64,000 nucleotides of DNA from Glaciozyma antarctica PI12 (Eukaryota; Basidiomycota; Microbotryomycetes; Kriegeriales; Camptobasidiaceae), in NCBI GenBank assembly GCA_002917775.1, contig KZ627146.1, positions 171,794 through 235,793 of the forward strand, given 5' to 3'. The position numbers and the translations under genes are program-made. The notes below the pieces were generated by a model that saw only the letters and a list, made by a program, of their open reading frames with translations, was not told the DNA's origin and made no database searches. Each line of letters opens with the position of its first letter. Position 1 is the stretch's first letter. Shown here one piece after another: positions 20,527 to 32,478 of the stretch.

Positions 20527-22328
20527 GCTGAGCTGGCGACTAGTGGGGGTGCTTGCGGGACGGCCGGGAGAGATCGCAGAGGTGAAGCTGGCTGTTGCGA
20601 AGGCTTGGAGCAGTCTCAGTACTGAGTCTGAGCTGCAGAGACGGACTGGGGAGAGGATGGGGCCAACAGTCGCCTGCTCAAGTCGAGACGAGGTCAAAAC
20701 GCGCACTGGCTGCATAATTCTCTCTTTCCTGCCCTCTCTCCTGCTCCTGCTGCTTGAGATAGAGGCACGCATAGTGCCGGAGAGGATCGGGGTAACACTG
20801 GAGCAGTGACCAAGAGCGGAGCAGAAGAACGAGCGTGAGACGCGAACGCCGCGGACTCGCGATGAATGGACTCAACGGGCGCTGAGGTTATTACGGCACT
20901 CGCAGAGGGTTTGACTGGCTCCGTTAAGTCCCTCTTACAACGTCCAGCAAGCAGGGAGGCTCGCTAAGTGCACGCGAAGGAAGAGGCGCATCTCGTGCGT
21001 CTTGCGGAGCGGAATTTACAGCCCGACCAGGGTCTTCTCTCCCTTGTCTCTCAGCAAGCAGTGGGCTGGTCAATCACAAGGCTCGGTCGAATTAAGAAGA
21101 GTGGATACGAGAGTAGATGGCTCTTCTTGAGTCTCCGCACCGCGTTCCAGCTCCCAACTTCGCAACAACTCCTCGCTCGCCGGCTCAGTGTTTCGATTGA
21201 TGAGTTGTGGAGGAAAGGGTCGTATCAGCAAGGGAACGTTAGATTGTCTTGTAATCGACGGTGTTGGACGACGTGGCATCCCTCCGAGCTGAACGCAAGG
21301 CTCGCGAAGAGGGAAACGAGCGTCGCAAGAGCGTCGCTGTGCGATCGCGTTCAGAACTCAGCCAGCGCACAGCAGGTCCTCATCGTTATGCCAGCGCTAT
21401 GCCACTGGTCTCCGATTGAATCGGAGATGTTATAATTCCCGACACTCCTCCTGCTCGAGGGCGCACGGGAAGGAAGTCCTCCGCTTCGCCTCGACCAGGA
21501 CTCCCCAAAAGCCTTCGTGGCGTTGCTCTCCCTCTCACTCGGTAACGAGAAATCTGTTCGGCGCCTCCTGAAGACTCACTGAAAACCTCTGTCAAAACTA
21601 CCCCGCCGTCGCAGCGGGTTCAACGACGAGGTTCCCAGCCTTCGGAGGTGCTGAACCTCGCTCCTGCCCGGTCTGTTCCACCTGAGCAACCGCCTCGACG
21701 AAGGAGGAAGTGGTCATCGCTAGCCTCTGCGCACAAGTGCACCGAGGTACCAGCGAAGCTCTCAGCCCCGAGACGCTCCCTCCCACCAATTCTCCAGGCT
21801 CGCTTGCTCCCCAAAGACCTCGAAACCGCCTGCCTACTCACCTGAACTGAAGCATGGAGAAAAGCTCTTAAAGTCGAGAAATTCGTGTAGTCGAGGAGCT
21901 GGGAGACCGAACTGCGCGAAGGAAGGGTCAGCTCGGCGCTCTCGCCCTGAAGAGTTCTCGGTGCGAACGCTGAGGGAGAGGCGGCCGCACAGGAGGTGGC
22001 GTACTGGGCTTGTCTTGGATTCCAGATACGCTGAAGCTGCAGGGCAGGCGAGGGAGCGCGGCGAGGGAGAGTGTGGGGAAGCTGGTTCGGCAGGGAGGGC
22101 GCCGGAGGACTGGCTGTTCGCGAGCGGTCAGTCTCCTGTGATGGCCGCGGTCGTGGAGACGTACTGGTTGTTGTTGGCCAGAGCTGTTGTGCCGAACTGA
22201 GGTGAGGAGGGAGACGAACGTGGAGAACGAGACGAAGTTCGACATGCGCACGCAAAGAACGACACCCCGCCTGAACGCCCGCAAACTGCCGAACAAAACT
22301 GCATTGCTCCAATGAAGATAAAACACCT
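20527..22328. other. 1.8-kb intergenic region
   Basis: This lies between the start of kinase 2 and the stop of the Vip1-like gene, both on the minus strand. The first few hundred bases should be the kinase promoter and leader. Long open frames occur on both strands, but none has a family motif, a coherent exon chain or a stable composition. I see no repeat or element ends. A long non-coding transcript cannot be excluded. Confidence 0.4.
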
Positions 22329-24144
22329 CTAAGCCGTCGCAGGCTTCTCCGCCACGACCTCCGCCGCGACCTCAGCAGCGGGTGCAGGAGTGTCCTCGCT
22401 ACCAGCAGCCTTCTTAGTCTCCTTGATACGGAGCGCCTCCTCGTGCACATCCGTGACCTGCTTAGCCGTGTTGGTGTAGAAATCTGCGTCCGCTTGTTAG
22501 TCGTGCTAGGCAGGGAAAGAGGGAGAGGGACGTACCGCGGACCTTGGCGCCGAAGGGAGAGGCGAGAGCGGCGTGGTAGTACTTGCTTCCGACGATGGCC
22601 GCTGCCGCTGCTCAGGTTATCAGCAAGCGAACGAGGGGACGGAGGGGAAAGGACGTACCAGCGTTAGCCTTGACGCTAATACCGCGCTTCTCGTCCACCT
22701 CGGAGATGGCGTGCGTCGCCTGCTCAAGAGTGGGCTGGACGGCGGTCTGGACCTTGGTAGCGAGGGGAGTGAAGAAGGAGAGGAAGCGAGCCGAGATGCC
22801 GTATTCTGTTCGGGGAGAGAGGTCAGCGAGGGAGAGTGAGGGAGAGAGAGGACAGACGCTTGTCGGCGGCAATGGCCCTCTCGATCGCGGTGTCGGAGAG
22901 GAGGTAGCCGTGAGCGAGGTACTCGGCAGCGATGGCGGAGTGAGGCTTGTCTGTTGCGAAAGGAATCAGCTCGTGAGTGGAGGTCGCAGTGGAACGAACG
23001 CACCCTCCTGCTCAACCTCGTGTCCCTCCTTTTCGGAGGGAGTCTGCGCGGTGCTGGCGACGGGCTTCACGTTGGCGAGGGAAGGAGCAGCGGTGTCCTC
23101 GGAAGCGACGGTGATGGTGGCTCCGTCGAGGGTTCCACCTGTGTTCGTGGCGTTAGCGAGGCGCGTGCCAAGGGGGAGGAAGAGCGTACCGTTGAGCATG
23201 AGCGCGGTCTTGGCTGCTGATTCCTGCGGACGATAGTGGGTCAGGTCCGGTTCATTAAGGCGTCGCTTGTGAAGGCGTGGTGCGTTATCGCGCTGCGAAG
23301 ACGAGCTGCATCCCTCCCGTGCTGTGAAATGGTTCAACTCAAGGAGAAAGCTGCGTCCTCGCCAGCTGTCTCGTTTCTCTACAGCGCGCCAGACGCTAAC
23401 AGCAAGGCTCGAAGATGCCCTTTCTTTCCCCCGAACCAAGTCCGGAGCTCAGAAAGGATCTCGGGCAGCACGAGCGTCACCAGCTCCAGCAGCTGTGCCA
23501 CGTAGCGAGCTGTCTGCGATAGCACTCCTGCAGGGCTCGCCAAGCACCTCTCCCAGCTCCACCCTGACAGGAAGGGAGGACTAGGAACGGGAGTGCGACG
23601 GCCGCTGTAGTGCCACACACGCTCACCGAGTCTCCCACTCAGCACGCCCAACACACCGATTTAAAAGCACTCCTGAGTCGTTCAGAGAACGTTCATCACC
23701 GCCTCCCCTGTGCTTACGCGCACAGAGCCAGCAGCGAGCGCTCTCGCCGTCCGACGCAGCCTGGGGTCCCACCTCCCGTTCCCTCCCCAGCGCCCGTCCT
23801 CCCAGCTCCCATCGAATCCCCACACAACCGCCCAAACGCACCTTGACAAACAGAACCTTGGCCGTCGTTCCCTCCTGCTGGATGCTCTCAATCTTGCCGC
23901 AGAAGCTGCGGGAAGTGGGGGTGTCAGCTCGGGTGTTCGTCTAATCGCCTCCTTCGTCCGCGTCGCGAGGTCGAGGGAGGGAAGGGCGTGGAGATGGTGC
24001 AAGGAACACGAGCGTACGAGAAGAAGTGCTCGAGAGTCTCGTTGGTGCTGCTGGGCGAGAGGCCGGTGACGAGGACGGGAGTGGTGGAGGACTGCTGGAG
24101 GGCTTTAGCTGGGGTCTAGCTGGGGTGAAAAGGGTGCTCACCAT
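22329..24144 (-). CDS. RRM protein of the Vip1 type
   Basis: Nine exons (24144-24142, 24094-24018, 23905-23842, 23223-23190, 23138-23004, 22950-22858, 22805-22659, 22607-22536, 22483-22329) give 259 residues; the first coding exon is the ATG alone. Residues 1-70 form an RNA-recognition motif (VLVTGLSPSS, NETLEHFFSFCGKI, AKVLFVKESAAKTALML, LDGATITV). The rest is helical and ends in an Ala/Glu-rich tail, as in fission-yeast Vip1-like proteins. The likely role is RNA binding; the targets are unknown. The third intron is 618 nt, long for this genome. The gene starts 121 bp from the divergent WW-domain gene. Confidence 0.75.
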
Positions 24145-24265
24145 GCTGTTCTGCTTGTGTATCGGTGGTCGGAGTGGTTGGGGAGAGGAAGAGAGAGGTG
24201 AGAGGCCCGGCGTCGCAGTACTCAGGCAGGCGTACCGCGACTCTGCTAGTTCCTCCTCGACCACA
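24145..24265. promoter_or_regulatory. 121-bp bidirectional promoter
   Basis: The start codons of the Vip1-like gene (minus) and the WW-domain gene (plus) are separated by 121 bases, so the two promoters must share or overlap this sequence. No TATA-like element was recognised. Confidence 0.55.
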
Positions 24266-25241
24266 ATGCAGGCGCAAGAGAACACGACCGCACTACCACA
24301 CGGCTGGATAGAGCAGTACGACCCGCCCTCTCAGCGCTGTTTCTACGTGTGAGCACCTCCTCCCCGCGCTCACCCCACACAACTGACGCGAATCGGCAGC
24401 AACACTCTCGCCCCGAACCCTCAGCCGCAATGGGAGGATCCACGGTTAGCAACAGGAGGAAGTTCGTACGGGGATCAGCAGGGCGGAGGACAGGGCGCGA
24501 TGGGCGGAGGACAGCAGCAGCAGGGTACGTCCTCTCCTCTCCCCTTACGATCGTACGACTGCTAACAGCGATACAGGTGGATCATCTTACGATCAACAGC
24601 AGCAGCAGCAGCAGCAGCAGCAGTACCCCTCTGCGTACCCACAGACCTCCCACTCTCCTCAACCTCCGCACCAGCAACAGTACCCCTCCTCCTCCCAGCC
24701 TTCCTACCCTCAAACCTCCTCTCCCTACCCTCAACAATCCTCCAAAGCTTCTAGCGGCCTAATGGCAGGCGGCATAGGCGGTCTCGCCACGGGTCTCATG
24801 TCGAAACTCGGTGGATCGTCCTCGTCTCACGGTGGAGGAGGGGGAGGGCCGATGGGGATGCTAGGAGGGTTAATGGGTGGGAAATCGGGAGGAGGGGGAG
24901 GGAAGATGGGGATGCTTAGTGGGCTGATGGGGAAACCGGGTGGACAGGGGGGGCAGGGAGGAGGAGGACTGGGAGGGATGTTAGGAGGGTTGATGGGGGG
25001 CGGGAGTCAGCAGGGACATGATGGGCAGCAGGGGCAGTATGGGCAGCAGGGGGGGCAGCCAGGGTACGGAGATCAGGGAGGTTACGGAGGAGGGGGGTAC
25101 GGAGGGAATCAGCATGGTGGTCAGGGGGGACATCAGCAGGGAGGGCACGGAGGAGGACAGGTGGGACACCATGGACCGTGGAGGGCACGGAGGGGGAGGG
25201 TGGTAGACGATCGAACTCGGTGGCGAGGGTGCGAATGTTGA
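24266..25241 (+). CDS. WW-domain protein with polyglutamine and glycine-rich tail
   Basis: Exons 24266-24348, 24400-24524 and 24577-25241 give 290 residues. A single WW domain sits at the N-terminus: LPHGWIEQYDPPSQRCFYV, then the second conserved Trp and Pro in PQPQWEDPR. It is followed by a polyglutamine stretch coded by CAG repeats (about 24595-24625), a Tyr/Pro/Gln-rich segment and a long Gly/Met-rich tail with repeated MGMLGGLMG. Such proteins bind proline-rich partners and may self-assemble. The extreme C-terminus is uncertain: in the used frame the Gly repeats give way to WRARRGRVV, while the adjacent frame continues RGGHGGGGW and stops at 25204-25206, so a one-base error is possible. 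Confidence 0.7.
24595..24625 (+). repeat. CAG trinucleotide repeat coding polyglutamine
   Basis: About nine uninterrupted AGC/CAG units lie inside exon 3 of the WW-domain gene and encode polyglutamine. Such tracts are prone to length change by replication slippage. Confidence 0.9.
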
Positions 25242-25484
25242 GCTCGCAGGGCGTATCGGAACTCGACTTCTCCTGCTTTCGTTTCGCTTTCTGCTCGAGG
25301 TGGATTGTGAGAGACTCGGCAGCTCGGCAGCTCTGCGACGAGGGCTTTACCTAACGAGGAACACAGGGCTGAAGCTCGGTATCGCCGCTGGGCAGTCAGC
25401 CACCGCGTGCTCCTCGAACGCCTGCGAAGCTCTCTCCCAACCTCACCTCTCAACCCCAGCAAGCTTCTTCAATTCCACTCCAAC

Positions 25485-26989
25485 CTACGCATCTAACGAC
25501 TCCATCATAGGCGCAGGGTACCTCTCTCCCACCGGCCTATTGTCGTCGATCGCCTTGCGGACCTCGGCGAGCTCGCTGGTCGAAAGCTTGATTTCGCGCG
25601 AGGCGAAGTTCTCGATGAGATATTTCTCACTCTTAGTCTGTGGGAGAAGAGGCGGTAGGTGTCAGTTTCGTTCAGTGTGGAGGAGGGAGGGATGGGCGGG
25701 GAGGAAATGAGGAGGGAACGACGCACGCCTGGAATAGGTATGATGTTATCCCCCTGCGCCATCAACCACGCCAGCGCCAGTTGCCCACTCGTGCATCCCT
25801 TCCTCCCCGCAATATCCTGAAACGCCTCAACGATCTTGTAGTTGTGCGCGAAAACCTCCTTCTGCATCCTCGGGAGCATCGAGCGGAAATCAGCGTCGTT
25901 CTTGAAATCCTCGGGCCTCTTGTAGCGGCCGGTGAGAAATCCTGACGGCGGTGTGAGTAGAGAAAGAGGGGAAAGGAGAGGACGGACCGCGGCCGAGGGG
26001 AGAGTAGGCGAGGACAATCACGCCGAGCTCTTTGGCGGTGGCTAGGACGCCGTTCTCCTCCATGTCGAGCGTCCAGGGAGAGTCTGTTGAAAATGTTAGC
26101 GACTACATTTGGAGCGAGAAAGTGACCGAGTACGTACATTCAACCTCGATAAAGTCGATCTTCGCAACCTTGCTCGCCTTGCGAAGCGTCGCAGCCGAGC
26201 ACTAAGCCCCCTCATCAGCTGTTCTCTCCTTCCCCGATCCAAGCGAAGGACTCACCTCGGACAACCCGATATACTTGGTCTTCCCAGCCTGTCTCGCAGC
26301 CTCCATCGCCGCCACGCTCTCCTCGATAGGAACCTTGGGATCGATCCTATGCAGCGCCCAGGCGTCGGGCGTGCATCCGATCCGAGCGATAGAAGCGTCG
26401 ATGGCAGATTCGGTGTAGGCCTTGGATCCTGCGAGGGACTGAGCGGGAGAAGTGGGCAGAGCCTGAGAGGCGGAGGACGTACCGTCGACGACCCAGCCGG
26501 GCTGTCCTTCGGTCCAGCGATTTCCGTACTGCGTGCGCGTTAGCTTCTGCTTTATTCTGCGCTGTAAGGACTGAGAACTCACCTTGGTCACCAGGAATAC
26601 CTTGGACCGGTTGTCACCCTCCTTCAACACCGATCCTGCGCTCCCCATCAGCTCCCACGCCTCCACAATCTCACGCAGGACTCACCAATAAGCTCCTCAT
26701 TCGCCCCATTCCCATACATATCAGCCGTGTTCCAAAACGTGCAGCCCTGCCTCCTCGTCAGCTGCCTCCACCTCCTCCTGTTCGTTCGACGTACGATCTC
26801 AATCGCCTTCCTCAGCGTCAGCTGTGAGGCGTCGTAGTCGGTTGCGCCGTAGAAGGCGGAGAGGCCCATGGCGCCAAAGCCGGGGGTGGGGACTGTGTGG
26901 GAACCGAATTGGACCTGGAGGAGTGCGGGGTAAAGGTGCGTCAGCTGGGGCGCTGGAGGGCGGGTGGAGGGGCGAGGACGTACGGACAT
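25485..26989 (-). CDS. aldo-keto reductase (NADP-dependent, pyridoxal-reductase-like subgroup)
   Basis: Ten exons (26989-26984, 26914-26795, 26746-26686, 26635-26583, 26528-26483, 26428-26256, 26201-26138, 26083-25988, 25941-25727, 25637-25485) give 328 residues. The catalytic tetrad is visible as FWNTADMYGNG (Asp, Tyr), LVTKYG (Lys) and WALHRID (His). LAYSPLGRGFLTGRY and IIPIPGTKSEKYLIENFAS form the NADP-binding C-terminal part. The sequence most resembles fungal AKRs annotated as pyridoxal reductase or YakC. The enzyme reduces carbonyls with NADPH in the cytosol; its physiological substrate cannot be deduced. Its 3' end converges with that of the WW-domain gene. Confidence 0.88.
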
Positions 26990-27516
26990 GGTTGTTGAGG
27001 TGTGGGGGTTGACTTGCGAGCGTGGAGAGGGCGAGGAAGAGAAAGGACGTCGTTGAGAGAACTGCTCCACGTCGACGAGTGGAGGTCTCTTGCCCGACCG
27101 CCGTTCGCCATCGTCGGCTCTTTTGGCCAACGTGGTCTGCTAAATCTGAGCAGCTTATCCAGCTTCTCAATGCGTAACGGAGCAGCAGTCTCTTTGTGGC
27201 AGCGATGTGCCGCTCCTCGAACTGCGGCGCCAGCCTGGTGTTCTCTCAGCTCCCTCTCACGGAGCTCGTCCCCCAGGCCGCGTGCTTCGCACGGCACAGC
27301 CGAGCGGGGGATAAGATCACTGAGGAACTTTGAGCAGTTGTACTCGGAATCGGAGAGCAGGGCGAGCAGTAGAGGAAGCGCAGAGGGAAGCAGAGATGGT
27401 CGCGAAAAGATCGTTGCGAAGTCTCAACAATCTCGGCGTGTGTTCCAGCTTGATCTGGCAAGAAAGGTATCAGTGGGAGCTCAAAGGTCGCAAGAGAAAG
27501 CTGGACGCACCCGCTC
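26990..27516. other. upstream region of the aldo-keto reductase, including the duplicated F-box 3' flank
   Basis: The part next to 26989 is the promoter and leader of the reductase. From about 27310 to 27516 the minus strand is the 3' flank of the F-box gene, and a diverged second copy lies at about 7303-7490 on the plus strand. No gene is supported here. Confidence 0.6.
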
Positions 27517-28515
27517 CTAAACGTCGGCGAACTTCATCCTCCCTAGCTCGCTCTGCCAGACGAGCTCCTCAAACGCGACCTCGATGTTCCACTGCTCCAG
27601 CTCCGTCTGCAACGCTTCAATCCCGTCCATCCCTCGCATTTCGTTCTCGAAGAAGTAGCGGAATTTGAGAGGGAGTTTGAGAGGGAGGTTGTCGGGAGTG
27701 GCGACGACGATATGGGGAAGGTCTAGAGTGCGAAGATTTGGAAAGGAGTAACTGTAGAAATCGGGACCGGGAAGCTGAAGTTCGAGGTGGGCGAGGACGA
27801 GAATGGTGAGGGTGGGTCGGACTGCGAGACTCGGTCAGGAACGCTGGCAGCTGCATCTGCTGAAAAACTCACAAGGATAAAAGTTGCTGAGGAACAGGCA
27901 CTTGTGCTGCGAGACGTTGGCGTAAAACCCTCTGCAGAGAGTCAAGCCGGATGTCCAAGAGCTCGAAGACGCGCTCTTCGGCGGGATTCTCGTCCGGACC
28001 ATGCGGAAGAAAGGTGAGGCTCTTGACTCGACGGCACAACCTGTGCTGCCTCCAGAGCACCATGTCGAGCTGTACGACCGAACTAAGCGCGCCAAGCGTC
28101 GGGTGTTCGAAGAGGATGTCCTGAGCGAGTTGCCGCCAGGACGAATGGACGAGGCTACACGAGCGCAGGGTGATGTGTCGGAGGAATGGCTCGGTTTCGT
28201 CGGTCGAGAGCTCAGCGGCTTCGCGCATAATCTTGTCGAGGAGCTCGGCGGGGAGGGAGGGGATCGGTATCGTGGCCGGCTCTGAGAAGGACGGGGACAG
28301 TCAGCGGCTTCAATGGGGATCCTGGGGAGGCTGTACGTACTGTGTCTAGAGCTGTGAGGCGCGACGAGCAGAGTTTGTTCCGACGAGATGAGGGGAGGAG
28401 GAAGAGAGGTAACAGGCCAACTCGAGCTCGAACAGCTTGGGCTTCGACCACGGCGGCTCCGCTCTTCAACCTCCCCAAGAGCACCAGACGCGCCTCTAGA
28501 GCATGTCTGTTCCAC
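27517..28515 (-). CDS. F-box protein
   Basis: Exons 28515-28341, 28281-27873 and about 27829-27517 give near 298 residues. The F-box is IPIPSLPAELLDKIMREAAEL followed by HITLRSCSLVHSSWRQLAQ. The C-terminal half has leucine-rich stretches (LRTLDLPHIVV) and ends EELVWQSELGRMKFADV. F-box proteins recruit substrates to SCF ubiquitin ligases through Skp1. The start is uncertain: ATG 28515 is in frame but overlaps the MSH5 start on the other strand, and the next ATG (28228) would cut the F-box. The last junction is also uncertain, since the CAG acceptor at 27822 breaks frame and a 43-nt intron ending at 27830 keeps it. Confidence 0.6.
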
Positions 28516-31500
28516 CAGGATTCAGCGGATACGGCAGCAGCACCCGTCCCAGCTCTCGACCTTCCTCTTCTCGCCAGTCCTCAGTCCGCCCCTCCGCCAC
28601 TCCCCAGCTCTCCCCAGCTCCCGGGGTCGGCTTCCGCAGGGTTCGCTGGGGTGAAGATCAAGTCTTCTCGCAGACTCAGCGCGAGGACGACGAGGACGAG
28701 GAAGACGACGCGAAGGACGAGGGGGAGGAGGACGCGGGGTGGAACGGTCAGGGGAGTGGGGTTACGCTCGCGATCACTGCTGCGAGGGGCAAGATTGGGT
28801 GCTGTTGCTACGATGGGAAGGTGGGGAAGGTCTACTTCCTTCAGGATCAGGGCGACTCGGAGAGGTGGGATCTCGTTACGATGGGTGAGTCCCCAGCTTC
28901 TCCTCTCGAGCTGCAGTGCTCCACAGCTGACTCTGGCGTGCAGTCCTCGAGCAAGTGAAGCCTTCGACTGTTCTCACCTCCGCTGCCGCCGACTCTACCT
29001 TCCTCACGACCCTCGCCACCACCCTCGAATCCCTCCCCTCCTCCCTCGACGCATCCACCGCAGCTTCTTCCTCCGAAGAAGAGGTCGCGCTTCGACTCGA
29101 GTACCGTCCTCAGCGAGAGTTCTACCAAGGCCAAGGAAGGACTGCTCTCGCGCAGCTCACGATCGTCGAGGGAGGCGTCTATCGCGACGGGACTTTGGGA
29201 GACCGCGTCGACGAGGACGACGATGGGATGGAGAGTGGACGAGACGCGTATTCTTTTGGGAAGAGGAGGAACAGGGGACGTACGGAGATGCAGGGAGACC
29301 AGGACAGGAGGAACGGGGAGCTGCGCCTCGAGAGCTTTCTGAATGGCCTGGACGGATCACCGTTGACGGTGAGTGAGGGTCACTTCGGGTGGAGAGAAAC
29401 GAAGCTGATGTGGTTATCTTACAGCTCGGATGCGCTGCTTCGCTGCTGGGCCATATCGCAAGGTCAAACACTGCCGGTGGCGAGCTCGACCCAGACGAGG
29501 GTCTCGAGGTCGCGGGCTTGGAGTTGATGCAGCTGTCCGCCTTGCCGTTCCGCATCTAGCGTGTCCTCTCTGACGTACGACTACTCTACAGCGATCAAGT
29601 CATGCACATCAACGCCGAAGCGCTCGCGTGCGCCCACCTCCCTGCTTCGCTTTGCCCTCGCTGATTTCTCTCTGCAGCTCGCTCCAAATCTTCAACGACG
29701 AGTCGCATGCCTCCCGCCACTCCAACAAGACCAAAGAAGGTCTTTCTCTCTTCGGTTCGTCCCTTCTTCATCCCTCAGTCTCCACTCCTGACCATCCTAC
29801 AGGCATCCTCAACATCGCGCGTACAACACTCGGCCGCATCCTCATGCGCCAATGGTTCCTCCGCCCGACACTCGACCTCGACGTCATCCTCTCCCGCCAC
29901 ACTGCCGTCGAGTGCTTCAGCCGCAACGAGAACCGTTCGTGCCTCTTCCCCATTCCCGAGACCGACCTAACCCCTTCGCGCAGAACACATCGCCGATGCG
30001 CTCCAGTCCAACTTTCGCGGGATCAAGAATGCGCCCAAGACGGTTCGGGTGCTGGCGAATGGCAGGGGAGGGCTGAAGGATTGGCAGGCGATTTGGCAGG
30101 TGCGTCTTTCTCCGCTCGGGGCTGCGCTGTGCGGAGGCTGATGGTTGGAGCAGTTCCTGTACAGCGCGATCATGGTGCGAGACGTGGCGCTGAACCTGTC
30201 GAGCAGGGCGGGAGTCGAGATCGTGGACATGGTGCGTTCGTTTCACTGGGTGGAGGCTGGCAGTGCTGAATCTCGCGCAGTTGCTGGCGAGTATCAATGC
30301 TGAGGAGTTTAAAGAGCTCGGCGGGATGATCAACGACATTGTGCGCGCTCTCTCTAACGGTTTCTGAGCGCCGCTGAGTCCTTGTTCCTGCAGATCGACT
30401 GGGAGGAATCGACGCTTCAGAAAGGTCGCATCTGCGTCAAGTCCGGCGTCGATCTCGACCTCGACGAGCTGCGACGATCGTACCACGGCCTCTCTTCCCT
30501 CCTCGTACGTGCCCACTTTCTCTTCCCTCCCCTCTCTGACCGTGTTCCCGCAGTCCAAGGTCGCCGTCGAGCTCAGCTACGAGATCCCACGCGAGTTCGC
30601 GGAAAGCCTTTCGGTCGTCTACTTCCCTCAACTCGGGTACTTGATCACAATCCCGTACAAGGAGGGCGTTCGTATGCCCGAGAACTTTGCAGTCGAGGGA
30701 TGGGAGTTCCAGGTTCGCATTGTCCCTTTTCACGCGGGTGAGAAAGCTGATGGGGCCTGCAGTTCGTGACCGAGGTGTCGGCGTACTTCAAGAGTGACAA
30801 GTGCAGGGATTTGGATCACCATATTGGTGACATCCATTCGTTCATCATGGGCAGGTGTTCTCGCCAGCGATCTTGTTTTCGCAGCTAATTGTTGTTCTCC
30901 GCAGACAAGGAGATTGAGATCCGTACGCTCTTCGCTACGATCGCGCCGAGTACCTGCTGATCCCTCGCGCAGTCCATGTCCTCCTCAGCCAAGTCCTCAA
31001 GCAAGCCGACCAGATCTCCGCCGCCTGCGAGAGCCTCGCCGAGCTCGACTGGTTCGTCCTCACGCTCCTCAACTCGAGCTTCACTAACCTCATCTCCTCC
31101 AGCCTGCTCGCTTTCGCCGAAGCCGCGAAGATCTACAACTGGAATAAGCCCGCGATGACGGAAGCGAGCGTCTGCAAGATCAAACAGTGCGTCCTCGCCC
31201 GCGTCGTTCTCTCCTTGGCTGACGATGCGGTCGCAGAGGTCGGCACCCACTCGTGGAACTCTGCGTCGACGCTTTCGTGCCCAACGATTCTTCACTGGTC
31301 GGAGGTCGTGGAGTGGGCTGGAATGGCGAGGAAGAGGGGATGGACGTTGATGCGGACTACCTCTATCTCGATCCCAATATGAGCATGCTCATCGTCACGG
31401 TGAGTTCTTCTTCCCTTCTCTCGCGCCGCTGTCGCTGATATGAGGTGCAGGGAGCCAACTACAGCGGGAAGAGTATCCTCCTCAAGCAGATCGCGCTGTT

Positions 31501-32478
31501 GACGTTCATGGCTCACCTCGGTACGTTTTTCTTTCCCGGTGAGAAGGGCGCCCTCTGACGACTCGCTACAGGATCTTTCATCCCTGCCGAAGCAGCTCTG
31601 ATCGGCCTCACGGACCGAATCTTTACCCGCATCTCGACTCGCGAATCCATCACTCGAGTGCGGCTTCGTCCTTCACGCTGGGCGAGCTCCCCTAACCTCC
31701 TTCCCAGGGCTCTTCGGCGTTCATGATTGACCTGCAGCAGATTTCGTACTGCTCTTCCTTGGCTCGTTGCGGCGGAGACTGACCAATCGACAGGTTCGCC
31801 CTTCGCAACGCCACTTCGCGCTCTCTCGTCATCATCGACGAGTTCGGAAAGGGAACGGAGAGCGACGACGGAGCCGGCCTATTCTGCGGAGTCGTCGAGC
31901 ACTTTATTCGTCGAGGTGCAGAGGCTGTACGTCCCTCGCTCGTTTGCGCGGGCGAACCGCTCTAACCTCGCTCTCGCAGCCTCGCGTCGTCGTAGCTACT
32001 CACTTCCAAGGTCTGTCCCTTCTCACCCTCTGAACATCTCTCACCCTCCACAGACGTCTTCGCGAACGGTCTCATCTCTCGCTCTCTCCCAATCGGTCTC
32101 GCGAACATGGAGATCCTCCTCCACAAGACTCCCAGCCTCTCGAGCTCCTCCTCCTCCTCGGACCAAGTGACCTATCTCTACCGGTCCGCCCTCTTTCTCT
32201 CCCTTCGAGCCAACCTAACCCTCCACAGCCTCTCCCCCGGCCTCGCTTCCTCCTCTCACGCCGCCGCCTGCGCCTCCCTCTTCGGCATCGACTCTGCGAC
32301 CGTCGAACGAGCTACCGAGATCTCGGACCTCCTGGCGCGGTTCGAAGTGGACAAGATCGTCGGTGCGGAGTTGGGGGTGGAGGAGACGAGGGAGTTGGAG
32401 GAGAGTGAGGAGATTGCGAGGAGGTTCCTGGAGTGGGAGATTGAGGGAGCGAAGGAGGTGGAGGAGCTGGTCTGGTGA
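28503..32478 (+). CDS. MSH5: meiotic MutS homologue MSH5
   Basis: Twenty-three exons keep frame for 951 residues, starting at 28503 with exon ends at 28884, 29368, 29534, 29627, 29754, 29934, 30099, 30231, 30340, 30504, 30712, 30850, 30922, 31051, 31186, 31399, 31520, 31657, 31745, 31926, 32010, 32183 and 32478. MSH5 marks are HINAEALASLQIF, KEGLSLFGILN, LRPTLDLDV, a Walker A TGANYSGKS (~706-714), Walker B SLVIIDEFGKGTESDDGAG (~781) and VVVATHF. With MSH4 it forms a clamp that stabilises meiotic recombination intermediates in favour of crossovers. The N-terminal ~100 residues are acidic and disordered. Intron 12 (30851-30904) has a GC donor. No lesion was seen, which implies a sexual cycle. 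Confidence 0.92.

Noticed and set aside
21620-22450. 276-codon minus-strand frame in the 20.5-22.3 kb gap
   Set aside because: The frame overlaps the Vip1-like gene out of register and reads as Arg/Ser/Leu-rich noise.
28212-28484. Alternative start for the F-box gene in another frame
   Set aside because: Phase at the 28340 donor fits only the frame beginning at 28515.
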